Shown: positions 1-8,797, counted from the first letter of the stretch. The stretch: 64,000 bases of DNA from Ornatilinea sp. (GCA_018433975.1 JAHDQE010000048.1:22302-86301), one strand, 5' to 3'. Made by a program: numbers and translations. Notes: a model not told the origin generated them from the letters alone.

Positions 1-2
1 AG

Positions 3-1451
3 CGGGAGAAAAAGCGGATTCCCGCCGTCAATTTTGTGCTGATCGCTGCCATCCTCGCCACCACCGCGCTGGCCGTCTTCCGCATGGAGCCCGTAACCCG
101 TTTTGTGAATGTCGTAGCCTCCCTGATGCTGATTCTGCTGTTGAATGCCACCTTTCTCGACGGATATTGGCTCTTCTTCCGCATCAAAGATGTCTTTCTG
201 CGCTTTTTGGAATTGTTGTTTGTCAGTGCTACTTCCCGGGCTGCGCAGTTGTTCGCGGTCTTTCAGAAAAAAGGCAATCCGGATGCCGAAAATGACACAA
301 AGCACCGCTGGAAAGCCTCCATCATCCCCGTGTTGCGCGGCATTCTGCTGGCATTTCCTATTTTGCTGGTTTTTACCGCTTTGCTCGCCTCCGCCGACCC
401 GATTTTTAATGATTACATCCGCTCCTTTTTGAACATTTTTAAAATCGAAAATCTGAGCGAGTATATTTTTCGGCTTTTTTATATCCTGGTGCTGGCTTAT
501 ATTTTCACCGGGCTGCTATTGCATGGCATTCAGGAAACCGGTAACAAAGCCAGGCCGGACCCCCGGAAACCGTGGATGTCCCCTTTCCTGGGATGGACGG
601 AAACCGCCATCATCCTGTACGCGGTGGATCTCCTCTTCCTGGGGTTCGTATCCATTCAGTTCCGCTACTTCTTTGGCGGCGAGGCCAACATCAATGCCGC
701 GGGATATACTTATGCTGAATACGCCCGACGGGGCGCTACCGAGCTGATTATGGTAGCCATTCTGGCTTTAATGCTCTATCTGACCCTGGAAACCATTTCC
801 AGACGTCAGAAGCACAAACCTGCCTTTTCATTCGGCTCTGTAGCGTTATTGGGTCTGGTGCTGGTTATTCTGGTCTCCAGTTACCAGCGTCTGCTGCTGT
901 ACGAAGAAGCCTACGGGTTCACGGAGATTCGCACGCGCACGCACATTTTCATTTTCTGGTTGGCGGGATTGTTGATCGCCACGGCTGTTTTGGAAATTTT
1001 GCAGCACAGCGAAAGGTTTTTCCCGGCCCTGCTCACCGCCTGTTTGGGGTTCAGCCTGACATTAGGTCTGATCAATATGGAAGGTTTTATCGTTCAAAAG
1101 AACGTGCAGCGCACCTACCTCTCGCAGGAATTGGATGTCAATTACATCAACCGCATGACATCCGACGCCGTGCCTCAACTGATCCGGTCTTATGATCTCC
1201 CCGGCTTGGATACAAAAACAAAAGACCGCTTGGGAGCTGAATTGGCCTGTCGGAACTATAAATTCTCCAAACAAGAGGTCATGCCCTGGATATCCTATAA
1301 CCCTTCCGAGGCAACCGCCAGGCGCTTGCTTGCAGAACAGACGGATTTGATGGAAAAGTACATTATCATTGATAACTCCAACCCTTTCTTCTCATTCGTC
1401 AAATTCGATTGGGGGACCTATTCATGTTACGCCGATCGCTGGCTGGATTAA
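3..1451 (+). CDS. Multi-pass membrane protein, DUF4173/DUF4153-like (5' end outside window)
   Basis: The reading frame is open from the first bases of the window, so the true start lies upstream and only the C-terminal part (about 482 residues) is visible. It contains many hydrophobic segments typical of polytopic membrane proteins, followed by a soluble C-terminal tail of about 120 residues ending in YADRWLD. The stretch around 'SYQRLLLYEEAYGFTEIR' resembles the conserved 'RLxLYExAYGxTxLR' signature of the DUF4173 family, whose function is unknown. The family name comes from this motif and the membrane topology only. A GTG at 36 is an internal codon, not a convincing start. A strong terminator follows 29 bp after the stop. 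Confidence 0.75.
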   Translation, partial: REKKRIPAVNFVLIAAILATTALAVFRMEPVTRFVNVVASLMLILLLNATFLDGYWLFFRIKDVFLRFLELLFVSATSRAAQLFAVFQKKGNPDAENDTKHRWKASIIPVLRGILLAFPILLVFTALLASADPIFNDYIRSFLNIFKIENLSEYIFRLFYILVLAYIFTGLLLHGIQETGNKARPDPRKPWMSPFLGWTETAIILYAVDLLFLGFVSIQFRYFFGGEANINAAGYTYAEYARRGATELIMVAILALMLYLTLETISRRQKHKPAFSFGSVALLGLVLVILVSSYQRLLLYEEAYGFTEIRTRTHIFIFWLAGLLIATAVLEILQHSERFFPALLTACLGFSLTLGLINMEGFIVQKNVQRTYLSQELDVNYINRMTSDAVPQLIRSYDLPGLDTKTKDRLGAELACRNYKFSKQEVMPWISYNPSEATARRLLAEQTDLMEKYIIIDNSNPFFSFVKFDWGTYSCYADRWLD

Positions 1452-1479
1452 AATTCTTATCATTCCCGGAATAAACCAG

Positions 1480-1511
1480 GAGGCTCCGACCAAAAATCAG
1501 AGCCTCTTTTT
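1480..1511 (+). terminator. Rho-independent terminator
   Basis: GAGGCTC (1480-1486) pairs with GAGCCTC (1500-1506) across a 13-nt loop and is followed by a run of T. It ends the upstream membrane-protein gene. Confidence 0.8.
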
Positions 1512-1558
1512 CATTTTCAACCTCCATGCCGCAGATTACGCTGACTTATATTCTCAAA

Positions 1559-2035
1559 TCACTCTTTTTCGTCAATAACTTTTTTTAAAAACGCGAGCAG
1601 CTCGGAATTTTCGGGAATATCCTTCATCGAATCCCCATAATGGACGTAGCGGATTCTTCCTTCCGGGTCAATGATGAAGACCGCCGGCATCCGGCCCAGC
1701 TTAAGCAAATTCACTTCCTGATAATACTTCTCTGCATTTTTAGATTTGACGTCAGATAAGCCAACAAAAGGCATCCGGTTGATCTCCCAGTGATTCTTAA
1801 AAGCTCTCGGCCCATCCGGCCCAATCGCAATCACCTCCGCGCCCAACGCGGTGAATTGGGCATAATCATCCCGTAAGTGAGCCAACTGCTCACGACAGTA
1901 CGGTCACATAAAACCACGGAGCAGGGCCAGGACAACCGGCTTCCCGCGATAATCCGAAAGGCGCACGGTCCGGTCCTGCGTATCCGTCAATTCAAAGTCG
2001 GGAGCTGGCATATTCATTTCTAATCGGTTTGACAT
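1559..2035 (-). CDS. Peroxiredoxin-like (AhpC/TSA) protein, candidate selenoprotein with in-frame UGA
   Basis: Reading from ATG 2035, which has an AGGAAG ribosome site upstream, the frame stays open for 158 residues if the single TGA at 1906-1904 is read through. The TGA is codon 44 in the context RGFM-U-PYC-REQL. In Prx-like-2/AhpC-TSA proteins that position is the first Cys of a CxxC redox motif in 'RGFxCPxCREQL', so the predicted motif is Sec44-x-x-Cys47. The thioredoxin-fold remainder is intact, including PAVFIIDPEGRIRY near the C terminus. A hairpin directly after the UGA fits a bacterial SECIS element (listed separately). The predicted role is thiol/selenol-dependent peroxide reduction in the cytosol. 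It follows the alpha/beta hydrolase gene on the same strand. The alternative is a Cys-to-stop mutation; a conventional gene finder would report only the 108-residue C-terminal piece starting at a TTG. Confidence 0.75.
1871..1903 (-). promoter_or_regulatory. Candidate bacterial SECIS hairpin
   Basis: It begins at the base after the UGA. Lower stem CCGTA/TACGG (5 bp), a small asymmetric internal loop, upper stem GTGAGC/GCTCAC (6 bp), and a 5-nt apical loop AGTTG. The apical loop starts 16 nt after the UGA and has G as its second base. These match the known rules for SelB-binding bacterial SECIS elements: a short stem within the coding region, loop 16-37 nt from the UGA, and a G in the first two loop positions. 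Confidence 0.7.
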
Positions 2036-2086
2036 TTTCCACTTCCTTCAAAAATTCAAGCTGGCCCATGTTTAAAGGAGCAATCT

Positions 2087-2827
2087 TCAATCCCCATTTT
2101 CCAGAGCCTTCAGAAAATCCACAGTGGCTTCAACTGTGATCCCTTGCTGCTGTTGGACCGAAATTTCTGCCGTCGGGTCCCCGGGCTGGGGACCGTAATC
2201 CCCAAATTGGGCGTGGTTTCCGCCTTCGATCACCACCCAACGGGTCGAATCTGGGAGGAGCGCCTGATTTTTCACCAGCTTATCCCCTGCCATATCTCGC
2301 GTCCCATAGATCGATAACACGGGGATTTCTTCTTCCGACAGATCGTTGCTGGCAGCCGGGTACGATGCCCACAACACCAGGCCGTATCCCCACCCCAGGT
2401 TCTCATAAACATAACGGGCCGCCATCGCCCCGCCCAGAGAATGTCCTCCGACAGCCCAGTTTTCAATCTGCGGATACGCAGCGATGATTTTTCCGGCCCG
2501 GTCTGCATCAAGAACCGCCAGGCTGAGCGGCATGCGGGGGAGCGCGACAAAATATCCCGCTTCGGCAATGCGCTTCAGCACGGGCGCGTAAGAGCGGTAA
2601 TCCACCCGTCCGCCCGGATAAAAAATCAACCCGGTCTTCGGTTGAAGCTGGCGGGGGATAAACACCACCATATCCGGCATCGAGAAAACCTCCACCGCGC
2701 CGTCACCGTCCAGAGCAGAAATCGCTTCCGGCATCGGTCCCAGAGGAGAAGACGCCCAGATCAGAAAACCCACTACGGAAAGCAGCAATATCCCTGCTAA
2801 ACCGAACCGGACCCATTTTCGCTTCAT
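2087..2827 (-). CDS. Membrane-anchored alpha/beta hydrolase
   Basis: 246 residues. An N-terminal hydrophobic segment (about residues 8-26) after basic MKRK suggests a signal anchor or signal peptide, with the enzyme outside the membrane. The nucleophile elbow GHSLGG, an Asp in 'YGTRDMAG' and a His in 'GGNHAQFG' supply the Ser-Asp-His triad of the alpha/beta hydrolase fold (dienelactone hydrolase-like). The substrate cannot be predicted. Start ATG has AAGGAG about 11 nt upstream. The peroxiredoxin-like gene follows 51 bp downstream on the same strand, so the two may be cotranscribed. Confidence 0.8.
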   Translation of the reverse strand: MKRKWVRFGLAGILLLSVVGFLIWASSPLGPMPEAISALDGDGAVEVFSMPDMVVFIPRQLQPKTGLIFYPGGRVDYRSYAPVLKRIAEAGYFVALPRMPLSLAVLDADRAGKIIAAYPQIENWAVGGHSLGGAMAARYVYENLGWGYGLVLWASYPAASNDLSEEEIPVLSIYGTRDMAGDKLVKNQALLPDSTRWVVIEGGNHAQFGDYGPQPGDPTAEISVQQQQGITVEATVDFLKALENGD

Positions 2828-2989
2828 TAAAAATATCTCCTTGCCAGATTATCTTTGTTAATTTTATCCCTTTCCCCCCGCATTCACAAGAAACAATTTA
2901 TATAATATCTGTATAAATTATCCTATTTATAGAAATATTGCGCCCAAAAGAAGACCGCAAATCCCCTCATGATAAGTTTCCTCTTGTGC

Positions 2990-3691
2990 TTAAGTGAGTT
3001 TGGAAGAAGCCGCTTCCCAGATTTGATCAAACATTTCAAGGGTCAAACGTCCGGTCTGGGTATTTTGGCGGCTGGGATGGTACGAGGCCAGCAGCCAGGG
3101 CAGGCCTTCTCCCAGTGGATAAAAGGCACCATGCCCAAACTTCAACCTGGGAATGTCGGCCCCCTGCTCCCGGTACAGCCGCAGCACCCGGTCAAAAGCA
3201 ATCTGCCCTAAAGCTACAATCCCCTGTAATTGAGCCAGCAGCCGGATCTCAGAGAGGAGGAACGGTTGGCAGTTCCGCAGTTCTTCGGAATTAGGTTTGT
3301 TTGCGGGCGGTGCGCAGCGGCCCACTGCCGTGATGAACAGATCGCGCAGTTCCAGGCTGTCGTTCCGGCTTATTGCCTCAGGCTGGGTTGCAAAACCTGC
3401 GCGGTACAGCGCCGGGAACAGGAAGTCCCCCGAAGCGTCCCCGGTAAACATTCTGCCCGTTCTGTTGGATCCGTGTGCACCGGGCGCCAACCCCACAACC
3501 AGGATTCTCGCCCGGGGGTCTCCAAACCCCGGCACCGGCTTCCCCCAGTACACCTCATCCTGATAGGCGCGGCGCTTGGTCAAAGCCACCTCCTCCCGCC
3601 ATTTCACCAGGCGCGGGCAAAGGCGGCAGGAGACGATCCGCTCTTCCAGTTCCTGCCAGGAATGATGGAGTTCCTCACGCGTACTGCTCAT
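2990..3691 (-). CDS. Uracil-DNA glycosylase, family 5 (UDGb-like)
   Basis: 233 residues. It removes uracil and related deaminated bases from DNA as the first step of base excision repair. C22xxC25 near the N terminus starts the four-Cys iron-sulfur ligand set of family 4/5 enzymes. 'GLAPGAHGSNRTGRMFTGD' is the active-site motif; the A-x-G-x-NRTGR form points to family 5 (UDGb) rather than family 4. 'CAPPANKP' and the late motif 'SYHPSRQNT' are also family features. It is the last gene of the ruvB-queA-UDG operon, 17 bp after queA. Confidence 0.9.
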   Translation of the reverse strand: MSSTREELHHSWQELEERIVSCRLCPRLVKWREEVALTKRRAYQDEVYWGKPVPGFGDPRARILVVGLAPGAHGSNRTGRMFTGDASGDFLFPALYRAGFATQPEAISRNDSLELRDLFITAVGRCAPPANKPNSEELRNCQPFLLSEIRLLAQLQGIVALGQIAFDRVLRLYREQGADIPRLKFGHGAFYPLGEGLPWLLASYHPSRQNTQTGRLTLEMFDQIWEAASSKLT

Positions 3692-3708
3692 CTGTCACCC
3701 TTTCCCCT

Positions 3709-4728
3709 TTACAGGATCAACATAGCGTCGCCAAAAGAATAGAACCGGTAACCGGCTTCCATGGCGGCAAGATAGGCGTTGAGCATCCGTTCTCGCCCCG
3801 CAAAGGCGCTGACCAGCATCAGCAGTGTGGAGCGCGGCAAATGGAAGTTGGTGATGATCGCATCCACCACCCGGAATTGGTATCCGGGCAGGATAAACAA
3901 ATCCGTCGCTTCAGAGAATGCTCCAACGATCTGGCCCGCTCCGGCATGACGCGCGGCAGTTTCCAGGGTGCGCACGCTGGTCGTGCCCACCGCGATGATC
4001 CGTCCGCCTTCGGTGTGAAAACGGTTGATTTTTTCTGCGGCTTCCGGAGAGACCTCACACCATTCGGTATGAATATGGTGCTCTTCAGGATCTTCTTCAT
4101 TAACCGGGGCAAAGGTATCCAGGCCCACATGCAGGGTAACGTTCGCGAATTCCACCCCCAGCGCGTTCAGGTGCGTCATCAGTTCCGGAGTGAAGTGCAA
4201 ACCTGCCGTCGGCGCGGCAGCAGACCCCGGCACTTTGCTGTAAACCGTCTGGTAGCGCTCGGAGTTTTCCAGTTTCTCGTGGATATACGGCGGGAGCGGC
4301 ATCTGCCCCCGCTCTTCCAGATATTTCTCGACGGGTTGGTCAAAGCGCACCAGACGCCTGGGACCGTTTAGGTCCTCCACAACGGTCGCCGTGGGGCCGT
4401 TTTCAAACAATATTCGGCGCCCCACCAGCACCCTTTTACCTCCCACGATCGATTCCCAGGTGACCTCGTCCACCCGGCGTAAAAGCAGGAGCTCCGCTTT
4501 TCCGCCGGTCTCTTTCTTACCAACGATCCGCGCGGGGATGACCCGGGTCTGGTTGATCACCAGCAGGTCACCTTTTTGAAGATAATCGGAAATGTTCCAG
4601 AACGTGGTATGTTCCAGTTCCGGGCGGTCCCGGCGCAGCACTAAAAGCCGGGAGGAATGCCGGGGTTCTGCTGGACTTTGTGCAATAAATTCCTGGGGTA
4701 AGTTGTAATCAAAATCAGATGTTTTCAC
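3709..4728 (-). CDS. queA: S-adenosylmethionine:tRNA ribosyltransferase-isomerase
   Basis: 339 residues, normal family length. QueA transfers the ribosyl part of SAM to preQ1 at the tRNA wobble position, giving epoxyqueuosine. N-terminal 'FDYNLPQEFIAQSPAEPRHSSRLLVL', central 'GSAAAPTAGLHFTPEL' and C-terminal 'NFHLPRSTLLMLVSAFAG' are all signature stretches. It starts 2 bp after the ruvB stop, a ruvB-queA pairing common in bacteria. tgt is not in this window. Confidence 0.97.
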   Translation of the reverse strand: MKTSDFDYNLPQEFIAQSPAEPRHSSRLLVLRRDRPELEHTTFWNISDYLQKGDLLVINQTRVIPARIVGKKETGGKAELLLLRRVDEVTWESIVGGKRVLVGRRILFENGPTATVVEDLNGPRRLVRFDQPVEKYLEERGQMPLPPYIHEKLENSERYQTVYSKVPGSAAAPTAGLHFTPELMTHLNALGVEFANVTLHVGLDTFAPVNEEDPEEHHIHTEWCEVSPEAAEKINRFHTEGGRIIAVGTTSVRTLETAARHAGAGQIVGAFSEATDLFILPGYQFRVVDAIITNFHLPRSTLLMLVSAFAGRERMLNAYLAAMEAGYRFYSFGDAMLIL

Positions 4729-4730
4729 TA

Positions 4731-5756
4731 TTAAAGTAATTTGGGCTGTTGCGTGTCGGCGAAAGGCAATCCAAGATGCTCATACGCCAGCTTTGTCGCA
4801 ACCCTTCCTTGAGGTGTACGGTCTAAAAATCCTAACTGTAATAAATACGGCTCCACCACATCCATAATGGTGTCTGGTTCTTCACTGATCGAAGCGCCGA
4901 TGGTGCTCAGGCCAACCGGCCCGCCGTTATATTTTTTAATAATTGTTGATAGCACTCTGCGGTCCATTTCATCCAGACCCAGTTCGTCCACATTCAACAG
5001 GGAAAGTGCATCGGCTGCAACCTGACTGGTGATGCTGCCGTCCGCCCGCACCTGGGCAAAATCCCGCGCCCGGCGAAGCAGCCGCAGAGCCACCCGCGGG
5101 GTGCCCCGTGCCCGACGGGCAATTTCTCTGGCCCCATCCGGGTCAATTTCCACGTTCAGTAATTTCGCGGCGCGCTGTACGATCTCAACCATGGCAGGAA
5201 GCCCGTAATAATTCAGGCGGTACACCACTCCAAACCGGGCCCGCAGTGGCGCGCTGATCAGCGCGAGGCGGGTGGTGGCACCAATCACGGTAAACCGGGG
5301 CAGCTTCAGCCGCACCGAACGTGCCGCCGGGCCTTTCCCGATTACAATGTCCAGCGCGAAATCTTCCATTGCCGGGTAAAGGACTTCCTCAACGGTCTTT
5401 CCCAGCCGGTGAATCTCATCGATGAAAAGAATATCTCCTGCCCGCAGGTTCGTCAGAACCGCGGCCAGATCCCCCGCGCGTTCCACCGCCGGACCGGCAG
5501 TGATCTTGATATTCACATCCATTTCATTGGCCAGGACATGTGCCAGTGTGGTCTTGCCCAATCCCGGAGGGCCATAAAACAAGACGTGGTCCAGGGGTTC
5601 GCTGCGTTGTTTTGCGGCGTCCAGCAGAATGGACAGGTTTTCAATCACCTGACCCTGTCCAATGATCTGCTCCAGTCGTTTCGGGCGGAGAGCCTGGTCC
5701 AGGCGGTCATCGGGCCGGCGTTCCGGGGCCACCCATCGGTTTTGTTCGTCACTCAT
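4731..5756 (-). CDS. ruvB: Holliday junction branch-migration ATPase RuvB
   Basis: 341 residues. It is the hexameric motor that drives branch migration with RuvA. Walker A '[12 protein letters not shown]', Walker B 'FIDEIHRL', sensor region '[19 protein letters not shown]', and the C-terminal winged helix including '[20 protein letters not shown]' are all intact. First gene of the operon with queA and the UDG; ruvA and ruvC are not in the window. A TATAAT lies only 6 nt before the ATG and no ribosome site is visible, which suggests a leaderless transcript. Confidence 0.97.
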   Translation of the reverse strand: MSDEQNRWVAPERRPDDRLDQALRPKRLEQIIGQGQVIENLSILLDAAKQRSEPLDHVLFYGPPGLGKTTLAHVLANEMDVNIKITAGPAVERAGDLAAVLTNLRAGDILFIDEIHRLGKTVEEVLYPAMEDFALDIVIGKGPAARSVRLKLPRFTVIGATTRLALISAPLRARFGVVYRLNYYGLPAMVEIVQRAAKLLNVEIDPDGAREIARRARGTPRVALRLLRRARDFAQVRADGSITSQVAADALSLLNVDELGLDEMDRRVLSTIIKKYNGGPVGLSTIGASISEEPDTIMDVVEPYLLQLGFLDRTPQGRVATKLAYEHLGLPFADTQQPKLL

Positions 5757-5762
5757 GCGGTG

Positions 5763-5768
5763 ATTATA
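5763..5768 (-). promoter_or_regulatory. Putative -10 element of the ruvB operon
   Basis: TATAAT on the minus strand, 6 nt before the ruvB ATG. The expected transcription start would fall on or next to the ATG. No good -35 hexamer is seen. Confidence 0.45.
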
Positions 5769-5828
5769 CCTTAATCTTAACCACTGAATTTAGGCCTGCG
5801 TCTCAAAAATTCAGGTCGGTGATTATGC

Positions 5829-5834
5829 TATAAT
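5829..5834 (+). promoter_or_regulatory. Putative extended -10 promoter of upp
   Basis: TGC-TATAAT, an extended -10 form, lies 35 bp before the upp start. The -35 region is weak, as expected for extended -10 promoters. Confidence 0.5.
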
Positions 5835-5869
5835 TTCTTCGATCAATCCTTTCCATTTTGGAGTGCATA

Positions 5870-6496
5870 ATGTCCAATGTATTTGTTTCCCAACACCCTC
5901 TGGTAGCTCACAAATTATCCGTCCTGCGGGACGTTAACACCAACCCCCAGAAATTCCGCGAGCTGGTCCGCGAACTGGGCGCGTTATTAACGTACGAAGC
6001 CACGCTGGATCTTGCCTTACGCCCCATTGAAGTCCAGACGCCCATGACGAAGACCGGGGGAAAACACCTGGCGGATACCGTCGGATTGGTTCCGATTTTG
6101 CGGGCCGGTTTAGGCATGGTCGAGGGCGTTTGGGAATTGATGCCTTCATCCCAGGTCTGGCATATCGGCCTGTATCGGGACGAAGACACCCTCAAGCCGG
6201 TCGAATATTACAATAAACTTCCACTGGACCCCACCGTATCCATCTGTCTGATATTAGACCCCATGCTGGCAACCGGTGGTTCTGCCGTAGCCACCATCGA
6301 CATTCTAAAACGATGGGGTGCTCGCAAAATCAAATTTGTTGGCCTGATCGGTGCGCCGGAAGGAATTGCGCTTGTCCAGCAGCACCATCCCGATGTTCCC
6401 ATTCACCTGGCTGCCATTGACGACCACCTCAACGAAAATGGATACATCGTTCCCGGCCTCGGAGATGCCGGAGACCGGCAGTTTGGAACTGCGTAG
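5870..6496 (+). CDS. upp: Uracil phosphoribosyltransferase
   Basis: 208 residues. It salvages uracil to UMP using PRPP. '[12 protein letters not shown]' and the PRPP loop '[13 protein letters not shown]' are diagnostic, and the C terminus '[19 protein letters not shown]' is the uracil-binding flap region. The ATG at 5870 is chosen because GGAG sits 6 nt before it; a longer frame from a TTG at 5858 would overlap that site. A single-gene unit with its own promoter, ended by a bidirectional terminator shared with moaA. Confidence 0.96.
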   Translation: MSNVFVSQHPLVAHKLSVLRDVNTNPQKFRELVRELGALLTYEATLDLALRPIEVQTPMTKTGGKHLADTVGLVPILRAGLGMVEGVWELMPSSQVWHIGLYRDEDTLKPVEYYNKLPLDPTVSICLILDPMLATGGSAVATIDILKRWGARKIKFVGLIGAPEGIALVQQHHPDVPIHLAAIDDHLNENGYIVPGLGDAGDRQFGTA

Positions 6497-6525
6497 CCTG
6501 GCGAAAAATTTTCCCGAGAATATAA

Positions 6526-6559
6526 AAAGGCCAGCAACCTCAAAAAGGTGCTGGCCTTT
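6526..6559. terminator. Bidirectional terminator between upp and moaA
   Basis: AAAGGCCAGCA (6526-6536) pairs with TGCTGGCCTTT (6549-6559). The flanking A and T runs make it work in both directions between convergent genes. Confidence 0.85.
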
Positions 6560-6574
6560 AGTTTTAAGAGTAAT

Positions 6575-7582
6575 TTATCCGCCAATCTCAAGCATACATC
6601 GTTGGTGCGGCAGATGGTTCTCCGCCAATTCGTGCCTGCCGGGTTTAAGGTCAAGCGCCTTTCGCAGGTATGGAAGGACCGGTTCTCCCGCTCTTAACGC
6701 CGGTAAAACCGGCACTTCAATATCGCTCAACAAACAGGGGCGGATGTTGCCGTCCGCAGTCAAACGGAGCCGGTTGCACTCATGGCAAAAATGCTCTCCC
6801 AGCGGTGAAATAAAACCCGCTGTCCCCACTCCGCCTTCAAGCCGGAATTCACGGGCCGGGCCAAAACCAATATCCGTAGGTACCGGTTCTAATTTCAGCG
6901 GAGCCAGTGTTTCTTTCATTTCCTGAATGGAATAATACGCATTTTCAGGCGAAGGGAAGCCCGGGCCCCAGGGCACTTGATTGTTCACCGGCATTAATTC
7001 AATAAAGCGGATGCGCCAGGGATGTTCCAGGCTCAGGCTGGCAAGGTCCACCAGTTCATCCGTATTGATGCCGCGAATCACCACCGTATTCAACTTGATC
7101 GGCGCCAGGCCGGATTTCTCCGCCGCCAGGATGCCTCTCCATACTTTTTCAAAATTCCCAAAGCGGGTAATCTTATTGAATTTTTCAGGCTTCAGAGTAT
7201 CCAGACTGATATTAACCCGGTTCAGGCCCGCGGCAGCCAGCGGCGCTGCCATCTCTTCCAGCAGCATGGCATTGGTGGTCATACTGATATCTTTAATGTT
7301 GGGGATACCGGCGATCATTTCAATCAAACGCGGGACATCTTTGCGGACCAGCGGTTCTCCACCGGTCAGACGAACCGCGCGGACCCCATGATCGGCTGCC
7401 ACCCGGATTACCTCTGCGATTTCCTCGTAGCGCATGATCTGTTCGTGGTGGCGGTAATCCACGCCCTCTTCGGGCATACAATACACACACCGCAGGTTGC
7501 AGCGGTCGGTGAGCGAAACCCTCAAATAAATAATTTCACGACCGAATTGGTCCTTGAGATTCCCCTGCTCATTGATATCCAC
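6575..7582 (-). CDS. moaA: GTP 3',8-cyclase (molybdopterin synthesis)
   Basis: 335 residues. A radical-SAM enzyme that starts molybdenum cofactor synthesis by cyclising GTP (with MoaC). The first cluster motif is C28-x3-C32-x2-C35. The C-terminal second cluster uses the Cys residues of 'CHECNRLRLTADGNIRPC', and the protein ends in Gly-Gly, which the family needs for activity. The GTG at 7582 is preferred because GGAG lies 6 nt before it; the longer frame begins with a TTG that overlaps this site. It faces away from moeB across a 415-bp gap. moaC and other moa genes are not visible here. Confidence 0.95.
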   Translation of the reverse strand: MDINEQGNLKDQFGREIIYLRVSLTDRCNLRCVYCMPEEGVDYRHHEQIMRYEEIAEVIRVAADHGVRAVRLTGGEPLVRKDVPRLIEMIAGIPNIKDISMTTNAMLLEEMAAPLAAAGLNRVNISLDTLKPEKFNKITRFGNFEKVWRGILAAEKSGLAPIKLNTVVIRGINTDELVDLASLSLEHPWRIRFIELMPVNNQVPWGPGFPSPENAYYSIQEMKETLAPLKLEPVPTDIGFGPAREFRLEGGVGTAGFISPLGEHFCHECNRLRLTADGNIRPCLLSDIEVPVLPALRAGEPVLPYLRKALDLKPGRHELAENHLPHQRCMLEIGG

Positions 7583-7997
7583 GTGTAACTCCAAACAATA
7601 AATTTCCCAATAGAACGTCTCTTTGGCATTGTGATTGTACCACCATCGCCAAAAATTCCAACATTAACCGGAACAATTGTATCGGATATCCGGATAAATA
7701 CAAAAAGCACTTTTTCCGAGCCCAATTGCAAAAAAAATTATCTTTTTAACTGCTAAGTGACCAATTCAATCAGACAATTTATTGGTTTTGAGCATGTACT
7801 GTCAATAGAGTTCTTTGTAAAACAACTTAAGATCAACACATTTTTATGCTTTTTAAGGGGCAAAAATTAATGCTGCAAATGCCCTGCAATATTAATTTTT
7901 AATAAGAAAACTGCTTTCGGCTTGATACAAAACGCTCTGGAATATCCCTTTTGGAGTATGATTGGAAATACGGCCTCAGGGCCGGGAGGAGAATGAT
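7583..7997. other. AT-rich divergent intergenic region moaA/moeB
   Basis: 415 bp without a convincing gene. It holds ribosome sites for both flanking genes and a 10-bp inverted repeat (listed separately). A molybdenum-cofactor riboswitch was considered, but its conserved structure could not be traced by eye. Confidence 0.5.
7862..7900. repeat. Inverted repeat upstream of moeB
   Basis: AAAAATTAAT (7862-7871) and ATTAATTTTT (7891-7900) are perfect complements separated by 19 nt that include GCTGCA. It could be an operator or an AT-rich hairpin; the role is unknown. Confidence 0.45.
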
Positions 7998-8765
7998 ATG
8001 CTTCCCGAATTGACTTCACAAGAAATGCAGCGCTACTCAAGGCATCTGATTTTGCCGGACCTGGGTCTGCGGGGCCAGCAAAAGCTCAAAGCTTCATCCG
8101 TTCTGGTTGTGGGGATAGGCGGTCTGGGTTCTGCTGTTGCCCTGTATCTGGCAGCTTCCGGGATAGGACATCTCGGGATTGTAGACCAGGATGTGGTAGA
8201 TTTTTCCAATCTCCAGCGCCAGGTTATCCATAATACCAATAAGGTCGGGACGCCCAAGGTGCTTTCCGCCCGTCAGCGTATGCTGGATATCAATCCCGAG
8301 ATTCGGATTACAACCTATCAGGAACGGTTCACCCAGGAGAATGCCATGCGCATCTCCAAAGATTATGACATTCTGATAGATGGAACGGACAACTTTGCAG
8401 CACGTTATCTTCTCAATGATGTCGCCGTTTTGACCGGGAAACCTTACGTGTTTGGTGCAATCGGTAACTATGAAGGTCAGGCCAGCGTTTTTAATGCGGA
8501 CAATGGCCCGTGCTATCGCTGCGTATTCCCCAACCTCCCGCCATCCGAAAAACCCCCTCCGCTCGGCGTTTTGGCCCCTCTTCCGGGGACCATTGGGACT
8601 ATTGAAGCCACTGAAGCGATCAAACTGATTACCAGAGTCGGTACTCCCCTGATCGGACGGTTGTTGCTTTACGACGCCTTAGAAATGACTTTTCAGGTGG
8701 TCGGCATCCACAAAAATCCCCATTGCAAAATTTGTGGAGAAAACCCCAAAATCACTTCCATATAA
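7998..8765 (+). CDS. moeB: MoeB/ThiF-type adenylyltransferase
   Basis: 255 residues. An E1-like enzyme that adenylates the C-terminal Gly-Gly of a sulfur-carrier protein (MoaD or ThiS type). Nucleotide loop G39-I-G-G-L-G44, 'DGTDNFAARYLLND', and zinc ligands CYRC (about 172-175) and CKIC (about 246-249). No C-terminal rhodanese domain. Divergence from moaA favours a MoeB role, but ThiF activity cannot be excluded. The ATG at 7998 follows GGGAGGAG. Lipoprotein and PIG-L genes follow closely. Confidence 0.85.
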   Translation: MLPELTSQEMQRYSRHLILPDLGLRGQQKLKASSVLVVGIGGLGSAVALYLAASGIGHLGIVDQDVVDFSNLQRQVIHNTNKVGTPKVLSARQRMLDINPEIRITTYQERFTQENAMRISKDYDILIDGTDNFAARYLLNDVAVLTGKPYVFGAIGNYEGQASVFNADNGPCYRCVFPNLPPSEKPPPLGVLAPLPGTIGTIEATEAIKLITRVGTPLIGRLLLYDALEMTFQVVGIHKNPHCKICGENPKITSI

Positions 8766-8797
8766 AAAACTCTTTTGTAGAAAGGTTAAATAACACG

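Noticed and set aside
1559..1885. 108-residue peroxiredoxin starting at TTG 1885
   Set aside because: This TTG is the Leu codon just after the redox motif; the full fold needs the upstream 50 residues, which are present in frame across the UGA.
3475..4371. 298-codon plus-strand frame
   Set aside because: It lies antisense to the UDG and queA genes, has abnormal Pro/Arg/His composition and no ribosome site.
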